Of a stretch of DNA of 63,970 nucleotides, positions 9,435-19,575 are shown piece by piece. This DNA comes from Spirogloea muscicola (Eukaryota; Streptophyta; Zygnematophyceae; Spirogloeales; Spirogloeaceae). The notes under the pieces were generated by a model, which was not told the DNA's origin, did not search any database, and was given only the letters and a program-made list of their open reading frames with translations. Location of the stretch: assembly GCA_009602725.1 (NCBI GenBank), contig WELB01000039.1:569263-633232 (forward strand), given 5' to 3'. The first letter of the stretch is position 1, and every line of letters begins with the position of its first letter. Both the position numbers and the translations under genes were made by a program.

Positions 9435-11823
9435 TTATGCACTCAATGCAAATGACAAGTCAAATTCAGGAGAGTGCTTGATAAGAATGCCTGCAACTTG
9501 CATCAATGCAAAAGGATTGGCGTGCTTTGGACTGACTTGTAGCTTCCGGATGACGACAGGCAATACACTGCCATCATATGCAGTAGGATGAGATCCCCCC
9601 TTACTCCAGTCTACGCTTACTACAGATCGGTTGGCCAAGCCCCCAGCATCCTGTTGAAGACCAGGGCGGTTACCAGCAAGTTCCTCACGACATCTAAACA
9701 GGAACAAAGTAAGCTGCAGGCAACAGCGAAGAGTCTCATAGCTGCACAGTAGTGCTTTATTCTGATCAAGTACACATCATCCCTTGTCTTGCAGGCAACA
9801 GAATCATCGAAGCAGAATTCACAGTATTACCTTCGTGGTCAGAAGGGTTTGCACAAGGTGCTCCTCTGTTGGACAAGAGAAACAAAAGCTACAGACATCC
9901 TTGAGTATGACAAGCAGCTGATGAATGACATTGAGGTGAGATGGTATCCTAAGTCCTCAGCGGACTTGCACTGAAGAGTGCAAGATGGCAGCAACAAGGG
10001 AATGAGCAAAAGGTATCAGGTATAGGGTTTACAGCATTTAGGCACGTGTAGTAGATTGTGCCTAATTGCAGCCTAAGCCTTTAGAACAGCTTGCCTTAGC
10101 AGGCTGTAAGTCGCTCGCCACTTACCCATGATGCAGGTGAAGTTCACCATGGGTGCCACTGTTATCCACCATATGGCTCTCTCTGTGCATAAGTGAAGGC
10201 ATTTACTGTAGATTTTCGTACCTGCATTTGTCCTCAGGAAGGGAGGGCTGGTCAGAAGAGCTTTGTCAAGGAAATGAAGCAAATCAGATGCAACAAACCA
10301 AGTCATTGCTTGCACTTATCACACTCTCAGACTGACAACCACTGTGACTTAGTGGTCTGAAGGCATGTGACCTAAGGGCCATTGGCTTCCCTCGTATTGA
10401 GAAGCAACTGCAATTTGTGCCTCAGACGCACCAGACACTGTAATTTGAGCGTGCTTGCGCTGCATCTCGTGCCATGTGGCTCCCTTCCGCCAGAGTTCCC
10501 TCCCAATCTCTGGTAGCAAAGTTGATTGGTATCTGCTCCAACATCAAACATGTCCACTTACTGGTCAGTCGAACAATCTACTGGTCAGTCGAACAGCACT
10601 GCTCCACAGCTGGCAAGCTCCTATATCGGACAGCAGATCTTGCACCAGTGCACATCAACTCAAATCAGTCAGACAGGCTTCAGATGAGCAGTGCTTTCTG
10701 GATTGATTTCCTGCCTTTCATTGGTGGGATGTCCTCCAGTGAAGCTTTTCCTTGAAGTCAAGAGGTAGTCGTAAACGAAAGAGAAGTTCCTGATAGGGAG
10801 GTCGCTTTCGGACAAGAAAATAAGTCTCTCGACCGCTGGGTCCAGGAGGGCAGTGGCTAACAACCTCTTGTGTGCATCAACAGTGCGTATGGTACCCCAC
10901 CCTGTGTCAAGGAGCAGAGCAGACACAGTTGTAGGCTCAATTGTCAAAGTCATACAAGGATTGTGACCAAGAAAAGGCAAGCTGGGCACCAATGCATGAC
11001 TTTCACATACTGTTGCCCGATAGCATCCTGGCTCCTGTAGTGCCGAGCACGTGGAGCTTGTCTTTGGTCCCCGTGGCAGGCAATGGGGTACAAGATGTCC
11101 TAATCTGCCAGGGGCTAAAGGCCGCAAAGACTAGGGAGATACATGACCCCGCCAGCGGCCATATGCGAGTATGCAGCCACTCAGACGACTGAGCCAGAAT
11201 TGCGACGAGTCTTCGGCGCGGCGGTCGCATTGGCAAGGGCCCCGTGAGAGCACACCCGTGAGGCTGCTGCGAATGTGGCGGCCGCGAGAGGCCCAGGAGT
11301 CGTGAGGGCCGTACTCGTACCCCGGCGGCGCGTGCACGTGCAGGACGTAGCGCGCGGCGTGGCCGGCCAGGAAGCGCTCCCACAGCGGGGCCAGCGGCAT
11401 GGGGCCGCGCGTGAGGAACAGGAAGGCGAGCTTGCGGTGGCGGGGCCGCCGGGCTGCCGGCGTAGCGGCGGCGTGGGCGAAGAGCGCCGCGTCTGCCGCG
11501 TCCAGCCCCGAGAGGCTGTCGGCGCGCAGCCAGGGGGGGAGCTCCTCTGGAGCCTCTGCGGGCCGCGGCGGAGGTGGCACGCCGCCCAGCCCCTCGCGGC
11601 CCGAGGTGCTGGCGACGGCGTCGGTGGCAGAGTGCTGCTCCGGTACTGAGCTGAGCAGCAGCTGGTCGTCGGCCGCCGAATTGCCCGCCAGGCTCCGCCA
11701 CGCCGCTAGGAGAGTGAGGAAGAGGGCCACGGCGGCCGCCAGCCGGCGCCGCCATCGCCCGCTTGGCCGCCGCGACGGCGACGGTGGCGGCGCCGCCGCC
11801 GCCGCCGCCGCGGCGCCCAGCAT
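9435..11823 (-). CDS. Core-2/I-branching beta-1,6-N-acetylglucosaminyltransferase-like protein (GT14 type)
   Basis: Predicted Golgi type II membrane glycosyltransferase of the plant GT14-like (DUF266/BC10-type) group, acting on cell-surface or wall glycans; the acceptor is unknown. Exon 1 (11256-11823) starts MLGAAAAAAAAPPPSP, has a signal anchor (LAAAVALFLTLLAAW), an Ala/Pro stem, then AFLFLTRGPMPLAPLWERFL and YVLHVHAPPGYEY. Exon 2 starts at 10901 (ACACAG acceptor) and carries GWGTIRTVDAHKRLLATALL and IFLSESDLPIRNFSFVYDYL, the core of the domain. A later exon near 10400-10520 has LWRKGATWHEMQRKHAQI, matching the family's WRKGSQW block. Near 9550-9650 ANRSVVSVDWSKGGSHPTAY matches the C-terminal NRS..VDWS.GG.HP signature. 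One or two exons in 9800-10300 are unresolved, and the 3' end may extend to about 9200. Confidence 0.85.
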
Positions 11824-12023
11824 TGACGGGGGCCTGCTCAGACTGGAAGCAGTGGATCCCGCTGCCAGGTGGCAGCACAAGCCTGCGGAGCTGGCCGCCA
11901 AATGGAGAGTGTGTATCAAGTGATAAAAAAGAAAGTGATGGAGGCCCAGCCCCTACCTTCCGTGGCAGCGCACTTTCTTCCCTTTGAATAGAATCTTGTG
12001 AGCGATCGGAATGGCCTCCTTTT

Positions 12024-13748
12024 GGGGCGTCAAAGTGCGCGGCCTGGTCTCCCAGCGGCCTCCCACCCAACCTGACGCTGCCCACCGGCTGCCAAACTCC
12101 AGCAGATGGCTTCACCCTGCTGGGGGTCCCCATCGGCGCGCCGTCCTTCGTGGAGGGGCAGCTGCGAGCCCGCCTGGCGGAGCACCTTCAGCCTGCGGCC
12201 CGGCTTCCCGAGCTGGACGACATGCAACTATCGCTGGCCATGTTGACCAGGGCCATTGGGCAGCGGCCCCAGTACCTGACGCGGGCCACTCCGCCGTCCC
12301 CTGGGGCGTTGGCAGCGTATGCAGATTTCGATGCAAGCATGGTGGCGAGCTTGGCGACCCTGGTCCGCCACCAGGGCTTCCTCCAGTCGCCAGCAGCTAT
12401 CCACCAGGCGGCGCTACCCCTCAGCCACGGTGGTCTCGGCCTGCGCCCGCTCGCTCGTTCTTGCCGGGCGGCATACCTCGGCAGCTGGGCGCAGACTGCC
12501 GCCTCCGTGGCCCAGCGCTTCTTGGTCCACGGCCGGCGGGCACTGGAGCAGGCGGTGGCGGAGGTCGACATGGGCCCGCTGCCGTTCCAGGTGTCGCTTC
12601 GCTCCGCCCACCAGGAGCTGCTCGCGGCGCACCCGGACCTGGCCGGCCAGGCGGTATCCTTTGCGCACCTCGCGCACACCGCCGACTTGCGCGTCCAAGC
12701 GCGCATCGCGGCAGTGGTCGACAAGGCCGCCTACACCACCGCCGTGCTCCAGCTCCCCGAGGCCGACTTGCGCGGGCGCGCGAGACTCCACTCGGCCTCT
12801 TCCCCGGGGGCTGCGGCGTGGCTCCAGGCCCTCCCCCTCTACGACGCCCTCACCCTCCCGGACGAGGTATTCCGAAGTGCCGTCCACCGGCTCCTGGGCC
12901 TACTGCCGCCATGTCTCCAGGGTGTGCGTCAATGTGAGTGTGGCGAGCGCGGGACCGAGCCTGGAGAGCTGGCTGCTCATGTTCTGCGCTGTTCCCACGG
13001 CGGAGAGCGGACAGCGGCCCACGACCGCCTCCGCGACGTAATGCATGGCATCCTGTTGGAGGCTGGTTTCTCCGTGGCAGCAGAGCACTCCGGAATCATG
13101 CCAATCCAGCACAGGGCCGACGGTCTCCATGCCAGGCGTGTAGACCTGGTGGCCACCCGACAGGCCGGCGGGCCACGTCTTCTCCTGGACGTGGTGACTA
13201 CTGATGCCTATGACCGCTCACACCCAGCCAAATGTGCCACCACGGCTGGGTATGCGGTCGCCTGCGCTGCTCGGGCCAAAGAGCTGAAGTACGCGGATCA
13301 TCCGCGGGAAGACGAGTTCTTCCCGTTGGCCATCGACACACATGGGGCGCTGGGCGCTCGGTGGCTCGAGCTGCTCACCCAGCTCGCCCGCCACACCATC
13401 GCCCGCGCTTCCATGGAGAGCCGATTGACTTCCCTGCAGCCGGGTCGCTGGCGCAAGTGTATCGAATGCGCCTGGCCGTCTCGCTGCAGAGGTCCATGGC
13501 CCGGGCGCTGCACCTTCGTGCTGGCAGAGCCCTCGCTGCTGCCTCTGGCTCTGGCCAGGGGACCCACTTCCAGGAGCCCAGCATCTCTGATCTGCGGCTG
13601 CTTAGCAGGGGTTACTGAGTGTCTCGTAGCTGCTTTGTTTCTGTTTCTTAGCGCATCCCCTGGCCCCCTTCTCGTACTCTGTTTATTCTTTTTCGGGCTG
13701 GTTGTTCCAGCCCCTATTCTCAATGGGCGAGCACTTTCTCCTTTTTGA
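12024..13748 (+). mobile_element. LINE family B copy 1 (5'-truncated non-LTR retrotransposon)
   Basis: Encodes the part of the pol protein after the reverse transcriptase palm: DGFTLLGVPIGAP (thumb), a long helical region, a CCHC finger (CECGERGTEPGELAAHVLRC at about 12937-12996), a nuclease-like block (RRVDLVATRQAGGPRLLLDV at about 13135-13194) and the tail YRMRLAVSLQRSMARALHLR. The end is SISDLRLLSRGY-stop at 13616-13618. A 1-base deletion near 13408 breaks the frame relative to the copy at 37.4 kb. The 3' UTR has a perfect 7-bp stem (GGGCTGG/CCAGCCC, 13695-13713) followed by CTATTCTCAATGGGCGAGC. The 5' end is truncated downstream of the RT active site. CTCCTTTT at both ends may be a short target duplication. 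Confidence 0.9.
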
Positions 13749-13764
13749 GCACCCATGGGGATAG

Positions 13765-14105
13765 GTTTGGGAATAGGTTCCCGGCAGCTAGTCTGTCGGA
13801 TCTGAGGCTCCTCACTCGTATCTACTGAGTGATCCATCCTCCCTCTGTTCTGACATCTTCAGGCCCCTTTGTAGCTGCTAAACGCCTGTAGGCCCCTCTG
13901 AAACTTTGGCAAGTCTTCTTTGGGCAGGCTTTTCGCAGCCCTTGCCCCCTTGGGCCTCCGTTTTATGTACCTCTGTATACAAAATACAGAGCCAGGTCTC
14001 CGTACTATGTAGCCCTGTTTAGTTTGCCCAAGACTCTGCCTGAAAAATGTATCGGCTTGAATTTGCCTCCATTTCATTTCATGCGCCCCGCACGCTTTCC
14101 CCTTC
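13765..14105 (+). mobile_element. LINE family C, 3' end remnant
   Basis: Carries SDLRLLTRIY-stop (13796-13828) and then, from about 13980, the family C tail: GGTCTCCGTACTATGTAGC and TTTCATGCGCCCCGCACGC. The same tail follows the copies at 14.75 and 43.25 kb. Only the last codons of the ORF remain. Confidence 0.65.
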
Positions 14106-14766
14106 CTCCCACCTATTTGCCTGATTGGGGTGCGCCAGTGTGAGTGCGGCTTCCGTGCAGAGAGTGCTGTGCTCGCCACTCACATGCTGAGATGCCCCAC
14201 TGGACCAGAATAGGTGGGCATTCACAACCTCCTTCGCGATGCCCTGGCGGGCTTGATGCGCGACGCACGCTACTGTGCGGTCGTGGAAGTCAACAATATC
14301 ATGCCTATCACCACGGACGCCCAGGGACGTCATTATCGCCGCACACTTGTCATTGTGGGCGTGCAACCTGGTGGAGGACCACGGGCCCTGGTCGACGTTG
14401 TTGTTACGGAGGCATATAAAGGCCCAGCATCGACACACATTGCTGGGCACGCAGTGGGCGGTGCAGAACAAAGAAATAGTCAGGCCTGCCTTGAGGTCCT
14501 CCTGCTAGCCGCAGAGCCTTGTCTCTGTTCATTCTTTTTCGGGCTTTTCTCTAAGTCAGGCCTCCGGCTTTCGTGGCGGCGCTCCAGCTCCCCAAGTTAG
14601 CTTGTCAGATTTGTTTGTGCTCACCCGTGGGTACTAATGTCATCTTAGGTACCTTAGATTAGGTCTCCGTATTATGTAGCATTGTTTAGTCTGCACTCGA
14701 CTCTGCCTGAACAATGTATTGGCTTGAATTGGCCTCCCTTTCAATTCATGCGCCCCGCGCGCCTTC
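14106..14766 (+). mobile_element. Mosaic LINE: family A coding, B-type segment, family C tail
   Basis: From 14129 it reads CECGFRAESAVLATHMLRCP (CCHC finger), HNLLRDALAGLMRDA and the nuclease-like block with VGVQPGGGPRALVDVVVTEA, almost the same as the minus-strand family A copy at 19.2-19.57 kb. After 14463 it switches: 14523-14545 equals part of the B 3' UTR (GTTCATTCTTTTTCGGGCT), then SDLFVLTRGY near 14605 and the family C tail ending CGCCCCGCGCGCCTTCT at about 14766. The finger-to-nuclease part has a stop or frameshift near 14208. Chimeric structure suggests template switching or recombination between families. Confidence 0.7.
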
Positions 14767-15330
14767 TCTCGCCCGCCGCTTGGCCGACTGCGTAGCCCGC
14801 CTCCTCCGACGAGCGTTTTGCACTGTTGGAAGCAAAGCTGTCAGTGGTGGCCACGTCTGCGATGAGCCGAGGCCCCCCGCCGATCGCGCTGGCGACGAGG
14901 TCGGCGCGCCGGGTGTGGATGCGGCCATCCGCCCCAGCGGTAGGAGGCATTACGCTGGTGTTCTCGAGCGCCACCGCATAACCGGCCTCGACGAAGATGC
15001 CAAACATGGCATTTCGCAGCAGGTCGTGCGTTCCTGTCCGCTCCCCGCCCCATGCGCACCTCAGCATGTGGGCTGCCAACGATGCCGCGTCGGAACCGCG
15101 CTCGCCACACTCACACTGCTGTACCCCACTGACCCACTTCCAGGACCCTAGCCTCTCTGATTTGCGGCTGCTTAGCAGGGGTTACTGAGTGATTTGTAGC
15201 TGCTTTCTTTCTTTGTGTGCTTTGGTTTCTTAGCGCTTCCTCTGGCTTCCTCTGGCCCCCTTCTCGTTCTTTGTTCATTCTTTTTTGGGCTGGCTTGTCC
15301 AGCCCCCATCCTCAATGGGCGAGCCCTTTC
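14767..15330. mobile_element. LINE family B-like copy with inverted 5' part
   Basis: The left part (14767-15130) is on the minus strand and encodes CECGERGSDAASLAAHMLRC, HDLLRNAMFGIFVEAGYAV and RRADLVASAIGGGPRLIADV. The right part (from about 15131) is on the plus strand and encodes THFQDPSLSDLRLLSRGY-stop followed by the B 3' UTR with a 7-bp stem (15287-15305, loop CTTGT). The two halves meet head to head. This is the structure left by twin priming during LINE insertion. The minus part is about half identical to copy 1, so it represents a divergent subfamily. Confidence 0.75.
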
Positions 15331-15589
15331 TACTGAGGCAGGGGGGGTGGAGGCCGAGGAGGCGGTGCACCGCCGTTCGGAAGGCGTCGTCGGGCATCCG
15401 AAGTGCGTCGTGGATCGGCAGGGGCAGACAACCAGGCAGCCGCCCCTGGTGAGGACGCCGAGAGCAGCCGCGCGCGCCACCGGAGACATAAAGGTCACTA
15501 ATCGATGCATGACCACTGCAGAGGAAGATGCAGATGGATGCTCAGTATCCAAGTGTGAGCAACAGCACATCAGAGTAACTCGGAGCAGG

Positions 15590-15775
15590 AAAACTCGGAG
15601 CAGAAGGGCTCCGTTTCTGGCATCTAGTATTCATGCATCAATCAGTGACCTTTATGTTTTGACCCGTGGTTATTGAGCGGGTCAATCTGCTGTAGGTTAC
15701 GTAGATCTTTAGATGTGCTTGCCTTCGTACTTGGCCATTTGGCCTACATTTGTTTCTCATACACGGAAATTTCCA
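15590..15775 (+). mobile_element. LINE family A, 3' terminal fragment
   Basis: Encodes RRAPFLASSIHASISDLYVL then TRGY-stop at 15674-15676, and continues into the A tail with CTTCGTACTTGGCCATTTGG. It matches the minus-strand copy near 19.1 kb over its length. The 15331-15589 stretch before it has no clear assignment. Confidence 0.75.
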
Positions 15776-15944
15776 TTGGGAGCTTCCAGGCCGGCCCGGT
15801 GACACGTCTCCCTCCCCGTTCCCTCCCACCGGTTCAAGCCCTACCCTCTTCCGGACCTTGACGGAAACGCCATAGCTGCGCGCGCGCCGCGCCCGGCCCC
15901 CGGCCTCCCGTGCCGCCGCTAGCGGCAAGTGCGGCTCTCGTGGC

Positions 15945-17078
15945 ATGCGGCAGCGCCTCGCTAAGGTCGCGCACCGGCGCGAGAGCTTGTCTTCGACGCT
16001 CGCCACGCGGCGACCACTGTGCGGCGCCATGGCCGGCCTGCTCAGTGCCGCGCCGCCGCGGCCGCTCGGCCGGCTGCACGGCGGCCTCGCCGCTCCACGG
16101 CACGCGGCGCCTGCCGTGGGGCCGCTGGCTCAGCTGCATGGCTATGGGAGGCGCAGCAGGAAGCGAAAGGAGAAGGACGGTGGGGCTCCTCACCTCGCCG
16201 TGAAGAAAGCAAAGGCGGCGGCGTCGTCACTGCCGCCGCTGCCGCCGCTGCCGCCGCCGCCGCCGCCCGCGGGGCAGGGCTACCGGTCGACGCGTGTTCA
16301 GGACTCCCGGAGGCGCAATCGACATCGGGCGCGCAGATTTTTCGGCCGGCAAGCCAAGCGGCTGGCTGCAGCCCCGGCGGCACCATTCAACACCAGCCAG
16401 TTCCTTATGCGGTCCAGCCGCATGGGCATCCTCGCGCCCGTGGAGTCGCCGGCCACGCCAGCATCGGTCATGCTCGCTGGTGCTGCTACGCCATCCCTGT
16501 GGCCTGACGTCTCTGCTGCCACCGGGGGCGGTAAGCAGCTGGTGGATGAGGCTCGGGAGCTCGGTGTTGACGCCTATGGCTCCATGAACGACTGCATCCG
16601 GCTGCGCGAGATGACGGACGACTGCCGAGTCGAGGAGACGGAGAGCGTGCAGCGCCAGGGCTCACCAGATCACCTGTCAGGCGGCCAGGCTGGTGGTAGC
16701 AGCAGCAACAGCACTAGTAGCAGTGGCGCCTGTGATAGGTCGGCTGGCCGCTCGTTAGTCGACTCTGCTGACCAGGTAGAGCGAAGAATTGACCATGAGC
16801 TGCTGCGTTTTGAGGTCTCTCTGGCGGGGATGGCCGAGCCGCTCGGCAGTCGAGGTGCCTCGGCTAGCCGGCGAGACCGACACCTGCGGACGCGAATGGA
16901 TGAGCAGGAACGGCACGTGGCGCACCTGGAGGAGGAGAATCTGACGCTGCGAGAGAGGGTGTATGTGATGGAGCAGGAATTGACCGAGCTGCGGCAGCGG
17001 CTCTTGGATGCCCCCCCAGAGTCTGTCTGTGGGGAGGGCTCTGACAACAATGGCCAGGATCTTGAAGACGCACTGTGA
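15945..17078 (+). CDS. HEXIM-like protein (putative P-TEFb inhibitor)
   Basis: A single 377-residue frame (a second start at 16029 would give 349). In order: a nuclear-signal-like basic stretch (RRSRKRKEKDGG, then VKKAKAAA), a polyproline run, an arginine-rich block (SRRRNRHRARRFFGRQAKR, about 121-140), the motif APFNTSQFLM (about 145-154), a Ser/Gly linker, and a C-terminal coiled coil (HVAHLEEENLTLRERVYVME, about 324-343) with leucine/hydrophobic heptads. In animal HEXIM proteins the same order is seen: arginine-rich 7SK-RNA binding motif, PYNT motif (PYNTTQFLM) that contacts CDK9-cyclin T, acidic region, coiled-coil cyclin-T-binding dimer. The family call rests on the NT.QFLM match and the domain order. 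The tyrosine of PYNT is Phe here. Function as a transcription-elongation inhibitor is inferred. Flanked upstream by LINE fragments. Confidence 0.7.
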   Translation: MRQRLAKVAHRRESLSSTLATRRPLCGAMAGLLSAAPPRPLGRLHGGLAAPRHAAPAVGPLAQLHGYGRRSRKRKEKDGGAPHLAVKKAKAAASSLPPLPPLPPPPPPAGQGYRSTRVQDSRRRNRHRARRFFGRQAKRLAAAPAAPFNTSQFLMRSSRMGILAPVESPATPASVMLAGAATPSLWPDVSAATGGGKQLVDEARELGVDAYGSMNDCIRLREMTDDCRVEETESVQRQGSPDHLSGGQAGGSSSNSTSSSGACDRSAGRSLVDSADQVERRIDHELLRFEVSLAGMAEPLGSRGASASRRDRHLRTRMDEQERHVAHLEEENLTLRERVYVMEQELTELRQRLLDAPPESVCGEGSDNNGQDLEDAL

Positions 17079-18350
17079 AAAGTTGTGGAGAACATCCTGC
17101 AAGCAGCTGGCGATGGCCAGCAGTAACTCTCTGCACTCCAGGCTGGAGTGCTCTGCCGGGGCAAAGGGCACAACCCACTGCTACCGAAACATGAGATGGT
17201 CAACTCTCGTGCCTTGCATGCTCGTAGCTCGTGGCTCTCTGGATGTGAAGGCGCCTGATGTTGCTCCGCTTTGTGGTCCCTGCTGGCCTTGAACATGGCG
17301 CGCGCTTGGCTGGCCATTCAAGCGCAGCGGCACATTTCATTCTGGTCTGGCACTACCTGGTGAGACCAGCAGGCCTGACCTGCAGTTACGCGTAAGACAA
17401 CCAGGTCACATGAGCAAGTATGCCAGAAGGATGTCATGGTACTTTTATAGGTCCCTGTGCTTCTGTCAGTCTTGCTGCTGGTGTTTGACATGACAATCCT
17501 TTTCATCATGTGAACATGGAGATTGACAACCCAATCTTGTCACTCAGGATTGATCAAGCTCGCCGAACCTGCCGTGTCCAAAGCCAGAGGCACGGCAAAA
17601 GGTGAGTTGCTTGTTGCCACGTGACAAGCAACTTGCTCCTGTGTGGAAAGTGAGGCACCGCTAGTGAAATTGACAGGCATCATCCATCAAAAGTCTGACA
17701 AATAATTGCCCAGCTTTGTGCCTGTGATGCGGTGGGCATATGGTGCTGGCCTTAGCATTTTGAAGGGCTACAGAGGATGTAACGAGCAACACCTGCATAC
17801 ATGGTCATATCTTATGTGGCACTGATTGCTTGATGACCATGCACTCGAGAAAATTGCGGCTTGTGCCCTGCTACCTCACCATATTGAAAGTCAAGAATGC
17901 AAGAAGTCAAAGCTGGAGGGATCACACTTGCTTTCATGCGTGTGCACTAGCAGCAGCTACCTTCAATTTGGCACGGCACAAGCAGACATGCAATAACGTA
18001 CCACTGTCTCTGCATTCTCAGCAGGCCCCGGCCAGAGGTCATGGTTCTTAATTTGTTCATAAGAAATCGGGGGGCATCCTGCACAGCCCTGTTTGTGTAA
18101 ATCATTGTATGCCAATTTCACTGTCTAGTCCAGCATGCATGTATTTAATGTTTTTGAAGACATTCTTCGCAAGTATGTCCTGTGGAGAGATATATCTGAA
18201 TCTGATACTCATGGGGCAAGGCGTTGTCACAGTTGTGCATGCTCAGTTGTTGCGCATGTCACTCTGCATAATAAAGTACTATGGGTCGTGTGATCATATC
18301 TCCGGCTGGCCGCTAGCTGGATGTGAAGCAGCATACCGAAGTCGCAAAGG
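17079..18350. other. 3' flank of the HEXIM-like gene, no other gene seen
   Basis: No convincing frame on either strand. Becomes AT-richer toward 18.3 kb, where the mitochondrial insertion begins. Confidence 0.35.
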
Positions 18351-18354
18351 TGAG

Positions 18355-18865
18355 GTACTGTTGAGGCAAAATGAATGTAGATTATAATACTGATGGACAG
18401 ATCTTTTTAGAAGCAGAGCTTTTTTATCGAGGAATTCGACCTGCAATGAATGTGGGATGGTCTGTAAGTCGTGTGGGTTCTGCTGCTCAAATGAAAGCTA
18501 TGAAACAAGTTTGTGGTAGTTTGAAGCTTGAGTTGGCACAATACTGCAAAGTAGCTGCTTTTGCTCAGTTTGTTTCAGACCTTGATGCGTCTACACAATA
18601 CTTAATTAAATTGTGGTGCACGACTGACCGAAGTGTTTAAACAACTTACTCCACTTCCAGTAGGAAAACAGCTTCTTGCTAACTATGCTGCTGTGAAAGA
18701 TTATCTACACAAGGTTCCTGTTTCGGCCAGTCTGAGTATGAACAGAAATTGTACAAAGCTATTGACTCAGCTATCCCTTCTTCTATTGCGCAACAGAAAA
18801 CACTGAATGAATTTATCAGTAAGCAACTTACTGACTTTTCGAAACAATTTACTTCTACCTTTTAA
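18355..18865 (+). pseudogene. atp1: Nuclear copy of mitochondrial atp1 (ATP synthase alpha) 3' end
   Basis: AT-rich block in a GC-rich neighbourhood. The frame from 18371 reads [35 protein letters not shown] and [17 protein letters not shown], unmistakable F1-ATPase alpha and closer to mitochondrial than plastid forms (LFYRGIRPA). Two frameshifts follow: one base gained near 18610 and another near 18735. The final stretch still ends correctly (YEQKLYKAIDSAIPSSIAQQ, stop TAA at 18863-18865). The block is therefore a decayed NUMT of the last third of the gene. It continues into a 10-bp hairpin and trnW, presumably the original mitochondrial order. Confidence 0.9.
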
Positions 18866-18916
18866 GAAAAAGATCTTAGCTAACTACTATTTGCTTTGCT
18901 TTGCTTTGTTTCACTA

Positions 18917-18941
18917 AGTACTTCTCAAAAGGAGAAGTACT
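18917..18941. other. Perfect hairpin downstream of the atp1 pseudogene
   Basis: AGTACTTCTC (18917-18926) pairs with GAGAAGTACT (18932-18941) around a 5-base loop. Its place about 50 bp after the atp1 stop suggests a mitochondrial 3'-end stem-loop or palindromic repeat carried in with the insertion. Confidence 0.8.
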
Positions 18942-18946
18942 GAGTC

Positions 18947-18956
18947 AGGAGAAAAG
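18947..18956. repeat. Target-site duplication, left copy
   Basis: AGGAGAAAAG, repeated at 19576-19585, which is the 3' acceptor end of the trnW remnant. The two copies flank the family A LINE. Confidence 0.7.
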
Positions 18957-19575
18957 AGGGGCATCGTGTATTAGAAAGAAATGTAGGCCAAATGGCCAGG
19001 TACAAAGGCAAGCACATCTAAAAATCTACATCACCTACAGCAGATTGACCCGCTCAGTAACCACGGGTCAAAACATAAAGGTCACAATCGATGCATGAAT
19101 ACTAGATGCCAGAAACGGAGCCCTTCTGCCACCAACTAGAGCTCGCCCAGCTTTCTGGTGCAAGGCACTAGCCTGAGCACGCTGCAAACAGGCCGAAACT
19201 CATCGTCGCAAGAGCGACAGATATGCAGCTGGCAAGCCCATCTCAGCCGGAAACACATCTGCACGTCGAGTGTAGCCTAGATTGGCAATGTTTTGAAGCA
19301 GAGTGTGGAAGCGAGGACCCAGACAGCCAAAGATGTCGATTGCAGCTGGCAGGAGTTGATCGCATTGGGGGTAATCGGAGTAATGCCGCAGTTTTCTTTG
19401 CTCTGCTCCGCCCACTGCGTGCCCAGCAATGTGTGTTGATGCTGGGCCTTTATATGCCTCCGTGACAACAACGTCGACCAGGGCCCGTGGTCCTCCACCA
19501 GGTTGCACGCCCACAATGTCAAGTGTGCGGCGATGATGACGTCCCTGGGCGTCCGTGGTGATAGGCATGATATTT
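18957..19575 (-). mobile_element. LINE family A copy inserted in the mitochondrial segment
   Basis: On the minus strand it starts near MPITTDAQGRHHRRTLDIVG and continues GGGPRALVDVVVTEAYKGPA, FGCLGPRFHTLLQNIA and ALHQKAGRALVGG, then after a frameshift SSIHASI and the LTRGY-stop near 19050, and ends in the family A tail (GTACCTGGCCATTTGGCC). 5'-truncated just after the CCHC region. Flanked by the 10-bp duplication AGGAGAAAAG, so it landed in the trnW 3' end after the mitochondrial DNA had entered the nucleus. Confidence 0.8.

Noticed and set aside
12010-12937. Separate 308-codon plus-strand gene
   Set aside because: Out-of-frame shadow of LINE B coding sequence; the frame carrying the LLGVPIG and CCHC motifs is the real one.
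13686-15330. Rho-independent-type terminators
   Set aside because: The stem plus nearby T-runs look like terminators, but they recur only at LINE 3' ends in a eukaryotic genome.
18371-18640. Open frame resembling a functional ATP synthase alpha gene
   Set aside because: Only the C-terminal third is present, with two frameshifts and AT-rich organelle composition, so it is a nuclear mitochondrial fragment.
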